Shown: piece after piece, positions 17,284 to 23,675 of the stretch
Position numbering within the stretch: position 1 is the stretch's first letter
Layout: each line of letters begins with the position of its first letter
The notes under the pieces: model-generated
The model's input: only the letters and a program-made list of their open reading frames with translations
What the model was told of the DNA's origin: nothing
The model's database searches: none
NCBI GenBank assembly: GCA_020634375.1
Contig: JACKBX010000015.1
Location: 18,856 to 82,855 of the forward strand
DNA length: 64,000 nucleotides
Origin: Ardenticatenaceae bacterium
GTDB lineage: Bacteria; Chloroflexota; Anaerolineae; Promineifilales; Promineifilaceae
Direction: 5' to 3'
Made by a program: the position numbers and the translations under genes

Positions 17284-17556
17284 CTAAAAGACATCAAGAT
17301 TGTATAGTTCAGCCATCACGTCCGCTGGTGGCTCAGCTATTCGCCCTGGTGTGCCTCGTCGCAAAAAATCAACCATGCTTTGTATCTCCACTGCTTCATC
17401 ACAATGGCAGCCAATTCCTTCGTACCAGTGTAATAGCCCGCTTTCTTTGTCCAATCGCAGGCCAAATATGGTGTCATCTGTTGCCCACATCCAAGATAGA
17501 TTTTGTGTTTGTGTCACAATACTGATTCCTGTTTTGTCTATAAAACAACGACTCAT
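17284..17556 (-). CDS. hypothetical protein, 90 residues
   Basis: The frame starts MSRCFIDKTG at 17556; longer versions would run into the divergent AMMECR1 gene. The sequence has LSWMWATDDTIFGLRLDKESGLLHWYEG and a CHC pair, and ends MAELYNLDVF. It looks like a real small soluble protein but matches no family I know. The ribosome site is weak (AGGA touching the ATG), so it could be translated leaderless. Divergent from AMMECR1 over a 37-bp gap. Confidence 0.55.
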   Translation of the reverse strand: MSRCFIDKTGISIVTQTQNLSWMWATDDTIFGLRLDKESGLLHWYEGIGCHCDEAVEIQSMVDFLRRGTPGRIAEPPADVMAELYNLDVF

Positions 17557-17593
17557 TCCTGCTATAATGTATAGCGTATCAGGGGGTAAACGC

Positions 17594-18202
17594 ATGAGCA
17601 AACAAGTACAAATGCTTGACACAGAAATGGGTGTGCAGTTAGTGCAGATTGCTCGCCGCAGTCTGGAACAATATGTGCGGCACAAACAACATTATTCCCC
17701 CGATCTCAATCAACTTCCGCATTCCGTTTGCCAACCTGGTTGCAGCTTTGTCACCCTTACCGATCATGGGTGGCTGCGCGGCTGCATTGGCAACACGCAA
17801 GCACGCTGGGCGTTGGCCGAAGATGTTGCCCGCAATGCTGTTGCGGCTGCTTCCCGTGATCCCCGTTTCTCACCGGTTACATCTCGAGAATTAGAGGACA
17901 TTCGCCTGGAAGTGACCCTGTTAACCCCGCCACAAGAATTAACCTACCATACTTATGAAGATCTGCTGGGCAAACTGCGTCCCCGTGTAGATGGTGTGAT
18001 GTTGACATGGGACTTGCGGCGCGGCCTGCTGCTGCCACAAGTGTGGGATCGCATTCCTGAACCAGTAGAGTTTTTACGTGCCATCACCCACAAAGCTGGC
18101 ATTCCACAACATGAATTGATGATGTATCCACCTACTATCTCGGTGCACACGTTTCAGGTGCAACACTTTCACGAGCCGGGGTATCAGGAGCCGGGGGGCT
18201 GA
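17594..18202 (+). CDS. AMMECR1 domain protein (AmmeMemoRadiSam system A)
   Basis: 202 residues from the ATG at 17594. Conserved AMMECR1 features: LHPDLNQLP-type opening, GCSFVTLTDHGWLRGCIGNT (with the LRGCIG core), NAVAAASRDPRFSPVTSRELEDIRLEVTLL, and DGVMLTWDLRRGLLLPQVW. The bacterial protein is often encoded with a MEMO homologue and a radical SAM protein; neither lies nearby. Biochemical role unknown. A TATAAT at 17563-17568 is a possible -10 without a clear -35. A terminator follows. Confidence 0.85.
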   Translation: MSKQVQMLDTEMGVQLVQIARRSLEQYVRHKQHYSPDLNQLPHSVCQPGCSFVTLTDHGWLRGCIGNTQARWALAEDVARNAVAAASRDPRFSPVTSRELEDIRLEVTLLTPPQELTYHTYEDLLGKLRPRVDGVMLTWDLRRGLLLPQVWDRIPEPVEFLRAITHKAGIPQHELMMYPPTISVHTFQVQHFHEPGYQEPGG

Positions 18203-18213
18203 AAATGGAAAAC

Positions 18214-18268
18214 AAAAAACAGAGAACAGGCGAGTCAGTCGTTTTTCGGTTTTTGTTCTCTGTTTTTT
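18214..18268 (+). terminator. terminator after AMMECR1
   Basis: AAAAAACAGAGAACA (18214-18228) pairs with TGTTCTCTGTTTTTTT (18253-18268), giving a long A/T-flanked stem that ends in a T run. The interior repeats partly (AGAGAACAGG), so it may also belong to the hairpin-word family described elsewhere. It lies between convergent AMMECR1 and trpA and could serve both. Confidence 0.65.
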
Positions 18269-18274
18269 TGTTGA

Positions 18275-19051
18275 TTATTTTTTCATGGACGCGACAAATG
18301 TTGCTGCTGCTGTCGGTTTGTCTTTTGCGGCATCTACTGCTTTGACCAGTGCCGAGCCGATGATGACGCCATCAGCTAATTCGCCCACAGCTTGTGCTTG
18401 CTGCGGCGTGGAAATGCCGAATCCGACCGCCAGTGGCCTTTGCGACACAGCACGTACTCGCCGAATAAACCCGCCCAATGCCTGCGACAGCTCCGTTCGC
18501 GCCCCGGTGATACCGGTGACAGAAACCAGGTAGGTGAAGCCGGTAGACCTTCGCGTAACCATTTTGATGCGTTCCTCAAAACTGTTCGGCGAGAGCAAGT
18601 ACACAAGCGCAAGTCCCTGTTCGGCGCACAGTGCTTCCAATTCGCCCGCTTCATCGGGGGGCAGGTCGGGGATGATCAGGCCGTTTGCGCCAGCCTGCGC
18701 TGCATCCTGCACAAACCGCGCCAGCCCGTAGGCCAGCAGGGGATTGATGTAGCCCATCAATAAAAAGGGGATGGTGATGCCGGAGGCGCGGAGGGTGGAT
18801 ACGGCCGTTACACACCTCTCCACCGTCATCCCCCCTTGCAGCGCCACCTGCGTACTGTGCTGAATCGTCGGCCCATCTGCCAGCGGGTCCGAGAAAGGGA
18901 TGCCCAACTCCATCATATCCGCGCCCGCCGCTGCGCACGCCTGCACTACCGCCAGCGAAGTCTCATAATCAGGATAGCCCAACGTGAAATAGGGCATAAA
19001 AGCTGGTTTGTTTTGTTCAAAAGTTTGCGTAATTTTGTCTATTGGTTTCAT
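18275..19051 (-). CDS. trpA: tryptophan synthase alpha subunit
   Basis: 258 residues from the ATG at 19051. Catalytic Glu is in MMELGIPFSDPLADGPTIQ and the catalytic Asp in IIPDLPPDEAGEL; GFGISTPQQAQAV binds phosphate. It splits indole-3-glycerol phosphate into indole and glyceraldehyde-3-phosphate and passes indole to TrpB. Last gene of the trp operon. A GAGGA ribosome site lies directly after the hairpin repeat that separates it from trpB. Confidence 0.95.
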   Translation of the reverse strand: MKPIDKITQTFEQNKPAFMPYFTLGYPDYETSLAVVQACAAAGADMMELGIPFSDPLADGPTIQHSTQVALQGGMTVERCVTAVSTLRASGITIPFLLMGYINPLLAYGLARFVQDAAQAGANGLIIPDLPPDEAGELEALCAEQGLALVYLLSPNSFEERIKMVTRRSTGFTYLVSVTGITGARTELSQALGGFIRRVRAVSQRPLAVGFGISTPQQAQAVGELADGVIIGSALVKAVDAAKDKPTAAATFVASMKK

Positions 19052-19062
19052 CGTTTCCTCGA

Positions 19063-19126
19063 ACGTGAAACGTGATCCGTGAAACGTGAAAAGAAAGCCA
19101 TCACGTTTCACGTTTTACGTTTCACG
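19063..19126. repeat. period-7 word hairpin between trpB and trpA
   Basis: Left arm (19063-19089) is CGTGAAA-CGTGATC-CGTGAAA-CGTGA; right arm (19101-19126) is the inverted word TCACGTTTCACG, then TTTTACGTTTCACG. Loop about 11 nt. The trpB stop codon (19122-19124) lies inside the right arm. Confidence 0.85.
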
Positions 19127-20312
19127 CAATGACCGAAATCACCGTATCCAAATCCTTATCGCCGCGCCCGGAGAGATTGACAATCAAAATCTGTTCTTTG
19201 GGCAGCGTGGGCGCACGTTTAATCGCTTCGGCGACGGCATGGGCGCTTTCCAACGCGGGGATAATGCCTTCCAATTCGCACAGGGTTTGGAAGGCGGCCA
19301 GCGCTTCCTCATCGGTGGCGGATGTGTAGTAAGCCCGCTCCAATTCGCGCAAATGGGTGTGTTCCGGGCCAACGGCCGCATAATCCAACCCCGCGCTAAT
19401 GCTGTGCGTCAGCGCAATTTGCCCATCCGCATCCTGCATGACGTAGGTATAGCAGCCGTGCAGCACACCGGGACGGCCGATTTGCGGGTCGGCAAAGCGG
19501 GCGGCGTGTTTGCCGCTGGCAATGCCTTCGCCGCCTGCCTCTACGCCAATCAAATCCACGCCCTCATCGCCCACAAACTCGTGGAAGATGCCGATGGCAT
19601 TGGAGCCGCCGCCAACGCAGGCAACGATGCTGTCGGGCAGGCTGCCCGCTGCATCCAGAATTTGCTGCCGCGTTTCGCGGCCAATCACGGACTGAAAATC
19701 GCGCACCATTGTGGGGTAGGGGTGCGGCCCCAGCGCCGAGCCGAGCAGATAGTAGGTGTCGCCCACATTCGTCACCCAGTCGCGGATGGCTTCGTTGATG
19801 GCGTCTTTGAGCGTTTTCGAGCCGCTTTCTACGCCGCGCACTTCTGTACCCAGCAGCCTCATGCGGAAAACGTTGGGCGCTTGCCGTGCCATGTCCACCG
19901 TGCCCATGTATACCACGCACTCCAGGCCGAGTAGGGCGCAGGCGGTGGCTGTTGCCACGCCATGCTGTCCCGCGCCGGTCTCGGCGATGATGCGCCGTTT
20001 GCCCATGCGTTTTGCCAGCAGCGCCTGCCCCAGGGCATTGTTGATTTTGTGTGCGCCGGAATGCGCCAGGTCTTCGCGCTTGAGGTAAATTTGTGCGCCG
20101 CCGAGCTTTTCCGTCAGCCGCCGCGCAAAGGTGAGGGGCGTGGGACGGCCGACATAGGTTTGCAGCAAATTGTCCAGTTCAGCCTGAAAAGCGGGGTCGC
20201 TTCGCGCTTGCAGATACGCCGCTTCTAATTCTGCCAGGGCGGGCATCAACGTTTCGGGCACAAACTGCCCGCCGTAGGGGCCGAATTTTTTGGGAAGGGG
20301 TTGGGTTGTCAT
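19122..20312 (-). CDS. trpB: tryptophan synthase beta subunit
   Basis: 396 residues, the usual TrpB1 length. It begins with KFGPYGGQFVPETLMPAL; the PLP lysine is in HSGAHKINNALGQ; ETGAGQHGVATAT and the glycine-rich phosphate loop CVGGGSNAIG are intact. It joins indole and serine to make tryptophan. The last residues and stop run into the hairpin repeat. The gene holds no perfect ACGGCCGT word but has three 7-of-8 versions (near 19371, 19472 and 20142), possibly eroded copies. AAGAGGAACC precedes the ATG. Confidence 0.95.
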   Translation of the reverse strand: MTTQPLPKKFGPYGGQFVPETLMPALAELEAAYLQARSDPAFQAELDNLLQTYVGRPTPLTFARRLTEKLGGAQIYLKREDLAHSGAHKINNALGQALLAKRMGKRRIIAETGAGQHGVATATACALLGLECVVYMGTVDMARQAPNVFRMRLLGTEVRGVESGSKTLKDAINEAIRDWVTNVGDTYYLLGSALGPHPYPTMVRDFQSVIGRETRQQILDAAGSLPDSIVACVGGGSNAIGIFHEFVGDEGVDLIGVEAGGEGIASGKHAARFADPQIGRPGVLHGCYTYVMQDADGQIALTHSISAGLDYAAVGPEHTHLRELERAYYTSATDEEALAAFQTLCELEGIIPALESAHAVAEAIKRAPTLPKEQILIVNLSGRGDKDLDTVISVIA

Positions 20313-20324
20313 GGTTCCTCTTTT

Positions 20325-20383
20325 GAGATTAGAGATTGGAGATTAGAGATGGCCCCAATCTCCAATCTCTAATCTCTAATCTC
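20325..20383. repeat. period-7 word hairpin between trpF and trpB
   Basis: Left arm (20325-20350) is GAGATTA-GAGATTG-GAGATTA-GAGAT; right arm (20357-20383) is AATCTCC-AATCTCT-AATCTCT-AATCTC. The loop is only GGCCCC. The trpF stop and its last four codons (EIRD) are read from the right arm. Confidence 0.9.
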
Positions 20384-21031
20384 TTTTGCCTTTGTAATAA
20401 ATTGCGCCATCTTCTGCGCGTCTTTCACGCCGGGGGCGCTTTCCACGCCGGAGGCTACGTCTACGCCCCAGGGATGGGTTTGGGTAACGGCCGTCCCCAC
20501 ATTCTCTGGCGTCAATCCCCCGGCAAGCATGATGGCATGGCTGCTGGCGAAATGGGCGGCCAGCGCCCAATCGCCGGTTTGCCCACCGCCGCCGTACTCG
20601 CCGGGCTGGTAGGCGTCAATGAGGATGGCCGGCTGCTGCGCGGGACGGGCAAATTGCTGCATGAGGGTTTGCGCCTGGGGGAGGGTGGACGGCCGTATCG
20701 CCTTAAACGCCTTGTCACCCAAAGTGTGCAGCATCTCCGGCGGTTCGTCGCCGCACAACTGCGCCAAATCCAGCCCGCACAGGGCCATGATGCGCTGCAC
20801 CTCGTCGAGGGGACTGTTGACGAAGATGCCGACAAGGATAGGGAAACGTGATGCGTGATGCGTGATGCGTGATGCGTCGTGGCGCAGGTGGTGGATGAGG
20901 TCGGCTGCTTTTTCTGGCGTGATATAGCGTTTGCTGCCCTTGTAAAAGTTGAAGCCGAGCATGTCCGCGCCGAGGGTGACGGCCGTTACTGCATCTTCTA
21001 ATCGTGTGAACCCGCAAATTTTGACTTTCAT
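20369..21031 (-). CDS. trpF: phosphoribosylanthranilate isomerase
   Basis: 220 residues from the ATG at 21031 (MKVKICGFTRLEDA, with the catalytic Cys). Later landmarks are LVGIFVN, LDLAQLCGDE, a loop with GKPAIGRWPLAAHF-type spacing, and MLAGGLTPENVG with WGVDVASGVE near the end. It isomerises phosphoribosylanthranilate to CdRP. At residues about 51-63 a short insertion (RHDASRITHHASRF) is encoded by four tandem copies of a 7-nt word, which is foreign to the family. The C-terminal EIRD is encoded by another hairpin repeat. Confidence 0.95.
   Translation of the reverse strand: MKVKICGFTRLEDAVTAVTLGADMLGFNFYKGSKRYITPEKAADLIHHLRHDASRITHHASRFPILVGIFVNSPLDEVQRIMALCGLDLAQLCGDEPPEMLHTLGDKAFKAIRPSTLPQAQTLMQQFARPAQQPAILIDAYQPGEYGGGGQTGDWALAAHFASSHAIMLAGGLTPENVGTAVTQTHPWGVDVASGVESAPGVKDAQKMAQFITKAKEIRD
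20848..20878. repeat. tandem 7-nt word inside trpF
   Basis: CGTGATG is repeated four times (20848-20875), then CGTCGTGG. It is in frame within trpF and adds an Arg/His/Ser-rich loop. It resembles one arm of the hairpins between trp genes. Confidence 0.8.
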
Positions 21032-21040
21032 AGGTGTAGA

Positions 21041-21096
21041 GCGATTAGAGATTAGAGATTGAGCAATCTCCAATCTCTAATCGCTAATCTCCAATC
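21041..21096. repeat. period-7 word hairpin between trpC and trpF
   Basis: GCGATTAGAGATTAGAGATTG (21041-21061) is followed after two bases by CAATCTCCAATCTCTAATCGC (21064-21084) and a further TAATCTCCAATCTCC. Near-perfect stem with a tiny loop. The trpC stop and its last four codons (EIGD) lie in the right arm. Confidence 0.9.
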
Positions 21097-21875
21097 TCCA
21101 ACAATTCCCGCACCTTCGCCCCTGTGTCTGCTGCCGTGACCAGCGATTCGCCGACGAGCATGGCGTGAACGCCCATGCCGCGTAGGGCGGCGGCATCGGC
21201 GGCGCTGTGGATGCCGCTTTCGGCGACGGTGGTGATGTGAGGGGGGATGGATGGCCGTAAGCGTCGCGTCGTCTGCAAACTGACCGTGAAGGTGTGCAGG
21301 TCGCGGTTGTTAATGCCCACCAGCAGCGGGTCGCAAACCAGCGCCGTGTCCAGTTCTGCCTGCGTGTGGACTTCCACGAGGGCGGCCATGCCCAGTTCAG
21401 CGGCCAACTGCTGCAAATCGCGCAGATGTGCCGGTTCTAAATGGGCCACGATGAGCAGCACGGCGTCCGCACCCGCCGCCCGCGCTTCGTAAACCTGGTA
21501 CGGGTCGTACAAAAAGTCTTTGCGCAGCAGCGGCGGACGCTGTGGCAGGGCGGCAATCTGGCGCAAATAGGTCAAGCTGCCTTGAAAATAGTTTTCATCG
21601 GTGAGTACGCTGATCGCCGCCGCGCCATTGTCGCCGTAAGTTTGCGCCAGCGCCAATGGGTCAAAGTTGGGAGCCAGCAGCCCTTTGGAGGGCGAGGCTT
21701 TTTTGACCTCGGCGATGAGGGCGGGTTTGGCCGGGCTGTGGCGCAGGGCGGCGATGAAGTTTTGCGGGGGCACGGCCGTTTCTGCCAGCCGTCGCATCTC
21801 CACCAACGGCACAAGCCGCTGCCGTGCGGCAACTTCACTGCGTTTGTGGGCGAAAATTTCGTCTAAAATGCTCAT
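21084..21875 (-). CDS. trpC: indole-3-glycerol phosphate synthase
   Basis: 263 residues. Family landmarks: FIAALRHSP, catalytic-Lys region LIAEVKKASPSKGLL, ISVLTDENYFQGSLTYL, LLRKDFLYDPYQVYEARAAGADAVLLI, LVEVHT, VGINNRDLHTF and TVAESGIHSAADAA. It closes the pyrrole ring of indole-glycerol phosphate. It stands alone (not fused to TrpF). The C-terminal EIGD and the stop are encoded by the adjacent hairpin repeat. Confidence 0.95.
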   Translation of the reverse strand: MSILDEIFAHKRSEVAARQRLVPLVEMRRLAETAVPPQNFIAALRHSPAKPALIAEVKKASPSKGLLAPNFDPLALAQTYGDNGAAAISVLTDENYFQGSLTYLRQIAALPQRPPLLRKDFLYDPYQVYEARAAGADAVLLIVAHLEPAHLRDLQQLAAELGMAALVEVHTQAELDTALVCDPLLVGINNRDLHTFTVSLQTTRRLRPSIPPHITTVAESGIHSAADAAALRGMGVHAMLVGESLVTAADTGAKVRELLEIGD

Positions 21876-21884
21876 CGTAAAAAG

Positions 21885-21949
21885 AAGAGATTAGAGATTG
21901 GGAGATTGGAGATTGGTGGCGATGCCAATCTCTAATCTCCCAATCTCTT
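21885..21949. repeat. period-7 word hairpin between trpD and trpC
   Basis: Left arm (21885-21916) repeats AGATTAG / AGATTGG words; right arm (21925-21949) carries CCAATCTCTAATCTCCCAATCTCTT. Loop about 8 nt. The trpD stop (21932-21934) and its terminal codons lie in the right arm. Confidence 0.9.
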
Positions 21950-22966
21950 GCTAGTTTCCACCAACGCCTCCAACTTCCCCAGCGCCGCGCCACTGTCCAG
22001 GGATTGGCGGGCCAGGGCGAGGCTTTCGCGGAAGTCGCCGGTGTGCGTGGTGAGGGCGGCGGCGGCGTTGAGCAGCGCCACATCGCGGCGCGGGCTGTGG
22101 TCTTCCCCGGCGAGGATGGCGCGGGTGATGATGGCATTGTCGGCGGGGTCGCCGCCGCGCAAATCATCCACTGTGCCGGGGGCGAAGCCGTAGTCGGCGG
22201 GGTCAAGCTCGTAGGTGGTGACACGGCCGTCCTGCAAATGACTGACGCGATTGGGGCCGCTGGTGGTCAGTTCGTCCAGCCCATCATAGCCATGCACAAT
22301 GAATGCGGCCGTGCCGCCCAATTCGCCCAACACCTGCGCCATCACCTCAGTAAGGGCGGGGTCGAAGACGCCGATGAGCTGATGTGTGGCTCCGGCGGGA
22401 TTGGTCAGTGGGCCAAGCACGTTGAAGATGGTGCGTACGGCCAACTCGCGGCGCGGCCCGATGGCGTGGCGCATAGCGGGGTGGAATTTGGGGGCAAAGA
22501 GGAAGCCGATGCCCACCTGCTCGATGCACTGCCCCACCTGTTCCGGGGTGAGGTTGAGGTTGACGCCCAACGCTTCCAGCACGTCGGCGCTGCCGCTGCG
22601 CGAGGAGGCGGCGCGGTTGCCATGCTTGGCGACATCGTACCCGGCCCCGGCTATGACGAAGGCGGCCGTGGTGGAGATGTTGAAGGTGTGTGCGCCATCG
22701 CCGCCGGTTCCGGCTGTGTCGAGTAGGGGGGCGCTGCGGCGCTTGCCGTCTCGCATCAACTCCACCCGGCTGGCATTATCGCGCATGGCGCGGGCGCTCC
22801 CGGCAATTTCGGCCACACTTTCGCCCTTCATGCGCAGCGCCACCAGGTAGCCGCCAATTTGCGCCGGGGTCGCCTGCCCGGTCATGATGATGTTCATGGC
22901 CTCTTCTGCTTCTGCCAGGGGCAGGTCTTTGCCCTGCATGATGGTTTTGATGAATGGTTTGAGCAT
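21932..22966 (-). CDS. trpD: anthranilate phosphoribosyltransferase
   Basis: 344 residues from the ATG at 22966, behind AAAGGAG. The PRPP-binding motif reads DTAGTGGDGAHTFNISTTAA, and KHGNRAASSRSGSADVLEALG, FLFAPKFHPAMRHA and FNVLGPLTNPA are all canonical. It adds a phosphoribosyl group to anthranilate. It is separate from TrpG here. Its C-terminus (KRLGD) and stop are encoded inside the hairpin repeat. Confidence 0.95.
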   Translation of the reverse strand: MLKPFIKTIMQGKDLPLAEAEEAMNIIMTGQATPAQIGGYLVALRMKGESVAEIAGSARAMRDNASRVELMRDGKRRSAPLLDTAGTGGDGAHTFNISTTAAFVIAGAGYDVAKHGNRAASSRSGSADVLEALGVNLNLTPEQVGQCIEQVGIGFLFAPKFHPAMRHAIGPRRELAVRTIFNVLGPLTNPAGATHQLIGVFDPALTEVMAQVLGELGGTAAFIVHGYDGLDELTTSGPNRVSHLQDGRVTTYELDPADYGFAPGTVDDLRGGDPADNAIITRAILAGEDHSPRRDVALLNAAAALTTHTGDFRESLALARQSLDSGAALGKLEALVETSKRLGD

Positions 22967-22981
22967 GTTGAACTCCTTTGC

Positions 22982-23036
22982 GTGAAACGTGAATCGTGAA
23001 ACGTGATGAACCTTTTCTCGCGTTTCACGCCTCACT
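22982..23036. repeat. period-7 word hairpin between trpG and trpD
   Basis: CGTGAAA-CGTGAAT-CGTGAAA-CGTGATG (from 22981) and, after AACCTTTTCT, the partial inverted arm CGCGTTTCACGCCTCA (23020-23035). Same word as the trpA/trpB hairpin. The trpG stop overlaps the end of the right arm. Confidence 0.8.
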
Positions 23037-23595
23037 GGATTGCTAAAAAATTTTGCAGCATTTTCTTCCCGTGTTCGGTGAGAATGGATTCGGGGCGAAA
23101 TTGCACGCCGAAGATGGGGTGCTGTTTGTGGCGCAGACCCATCATTTCGCCCTCGGCGGTGAAGGCGGTGATTTGCAGGTCGTCAGGCAGCGGTTCGGCG
23201 ACGATGAGGGAGTGGTAGCGCGTGGCCTCGAAATGATTGGGGATACCGGCGAATAGATTCTCGCCGTAATGGTAAATGGGTGAGGTTTTGCCGTGCATCA
23301 GTCGGGGAGCACGCACCACCTGCCCGCCAAAGGCTTCGCCGATGCACTGCTGTCCCAGGCAGACGCCCAGCACGGGGATGCGCGGCCCCAATTCGCGGAT
23401 GACTTCTTTGGAAATGCCCGCGTCACCGGGGTCGCCAGGGCCGGGGGAGATGACGATGTGGCTGGGATTGAGGGCGGCCAGTTCGTCTACGGTGATGGCA
23501 TCGTTGCGAAAAACCTGGATGTCGCAGCCCAGTTCGCCAAAATACTGTACCAGGTTGTAGGTGAATGAGTCGTAGTTGTCTATGACGGCTATCAT
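23032..23595 (-). CDS. trpG: anthranilate synthase glutamine amidotransferase subunit
   Basis: 187 residues from the ATG at 23595 (MIAVIDNYDSFTYNLVQYF), behind TGGAGGAATT. Class I amidotransferase features: SPGPGDPGDAG, nucleophile Cys in GVCLGQQCIGEAFGG, and the His/Glu pair in GVQFRPESI, where Arg replaces the usual His of the H-P-E motif (family norm FHPES; here FRPES). That substitution would normally abolish glutaminase activity, so a sequencing or functional check is warranted. It would otherwise supply ammonia to TrpE. May also serve PabA-type duty. Confidence 0.9.
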   Translation of the reverse strand: MIAVIDNYDSFTYNLVQYFGELGCDIQVFRNDAITVDELAALNPSHIVISPGPGDPGDAGISKEVIRELGPRIPVLGVCLGQQCIGEAFGGQVVRAPRLMHGKTSPIYHYGENLFAGIPNHFEATRYHSLIVAEPLPDDLQITAFTAEGEMMGLRHKQHPIFGVQFRPESILTEHGKKMLQNFLAIQ

Positions 23596-23610
23596 AATTC
23601 CTCCAAAAGA

Positions 23611-23672
23611 GTGGCAAGTGGCAAGTTTGCAGGTATGCAAGTTACTTGCAAACTTGCCACTTGCATACTTGC
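23611..23672. repeat. period-7 word hairpin between trpE and trpG
   Basis: Left arm (23611-23643) is AGTGGCAAGTGGCAAGTTTG plus CAGGTATGCAAGT; right arm (23644-23672) is ACTTGCAAACTTGCCACTTG then CATACTTGC. No loop is needed at the centre. The word (GTGGCAA) differs from the other trp hairpins. Confidence 0.85.
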
Positions 23673-23675
23673 TTT

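Noticed and set aside
20325..21949. Trp intergenic repeats as a CRISPR array
   Set aside because: Repeats are palindromic with variable words, irregular spacing by whole genes, no spacers and no cas genes.
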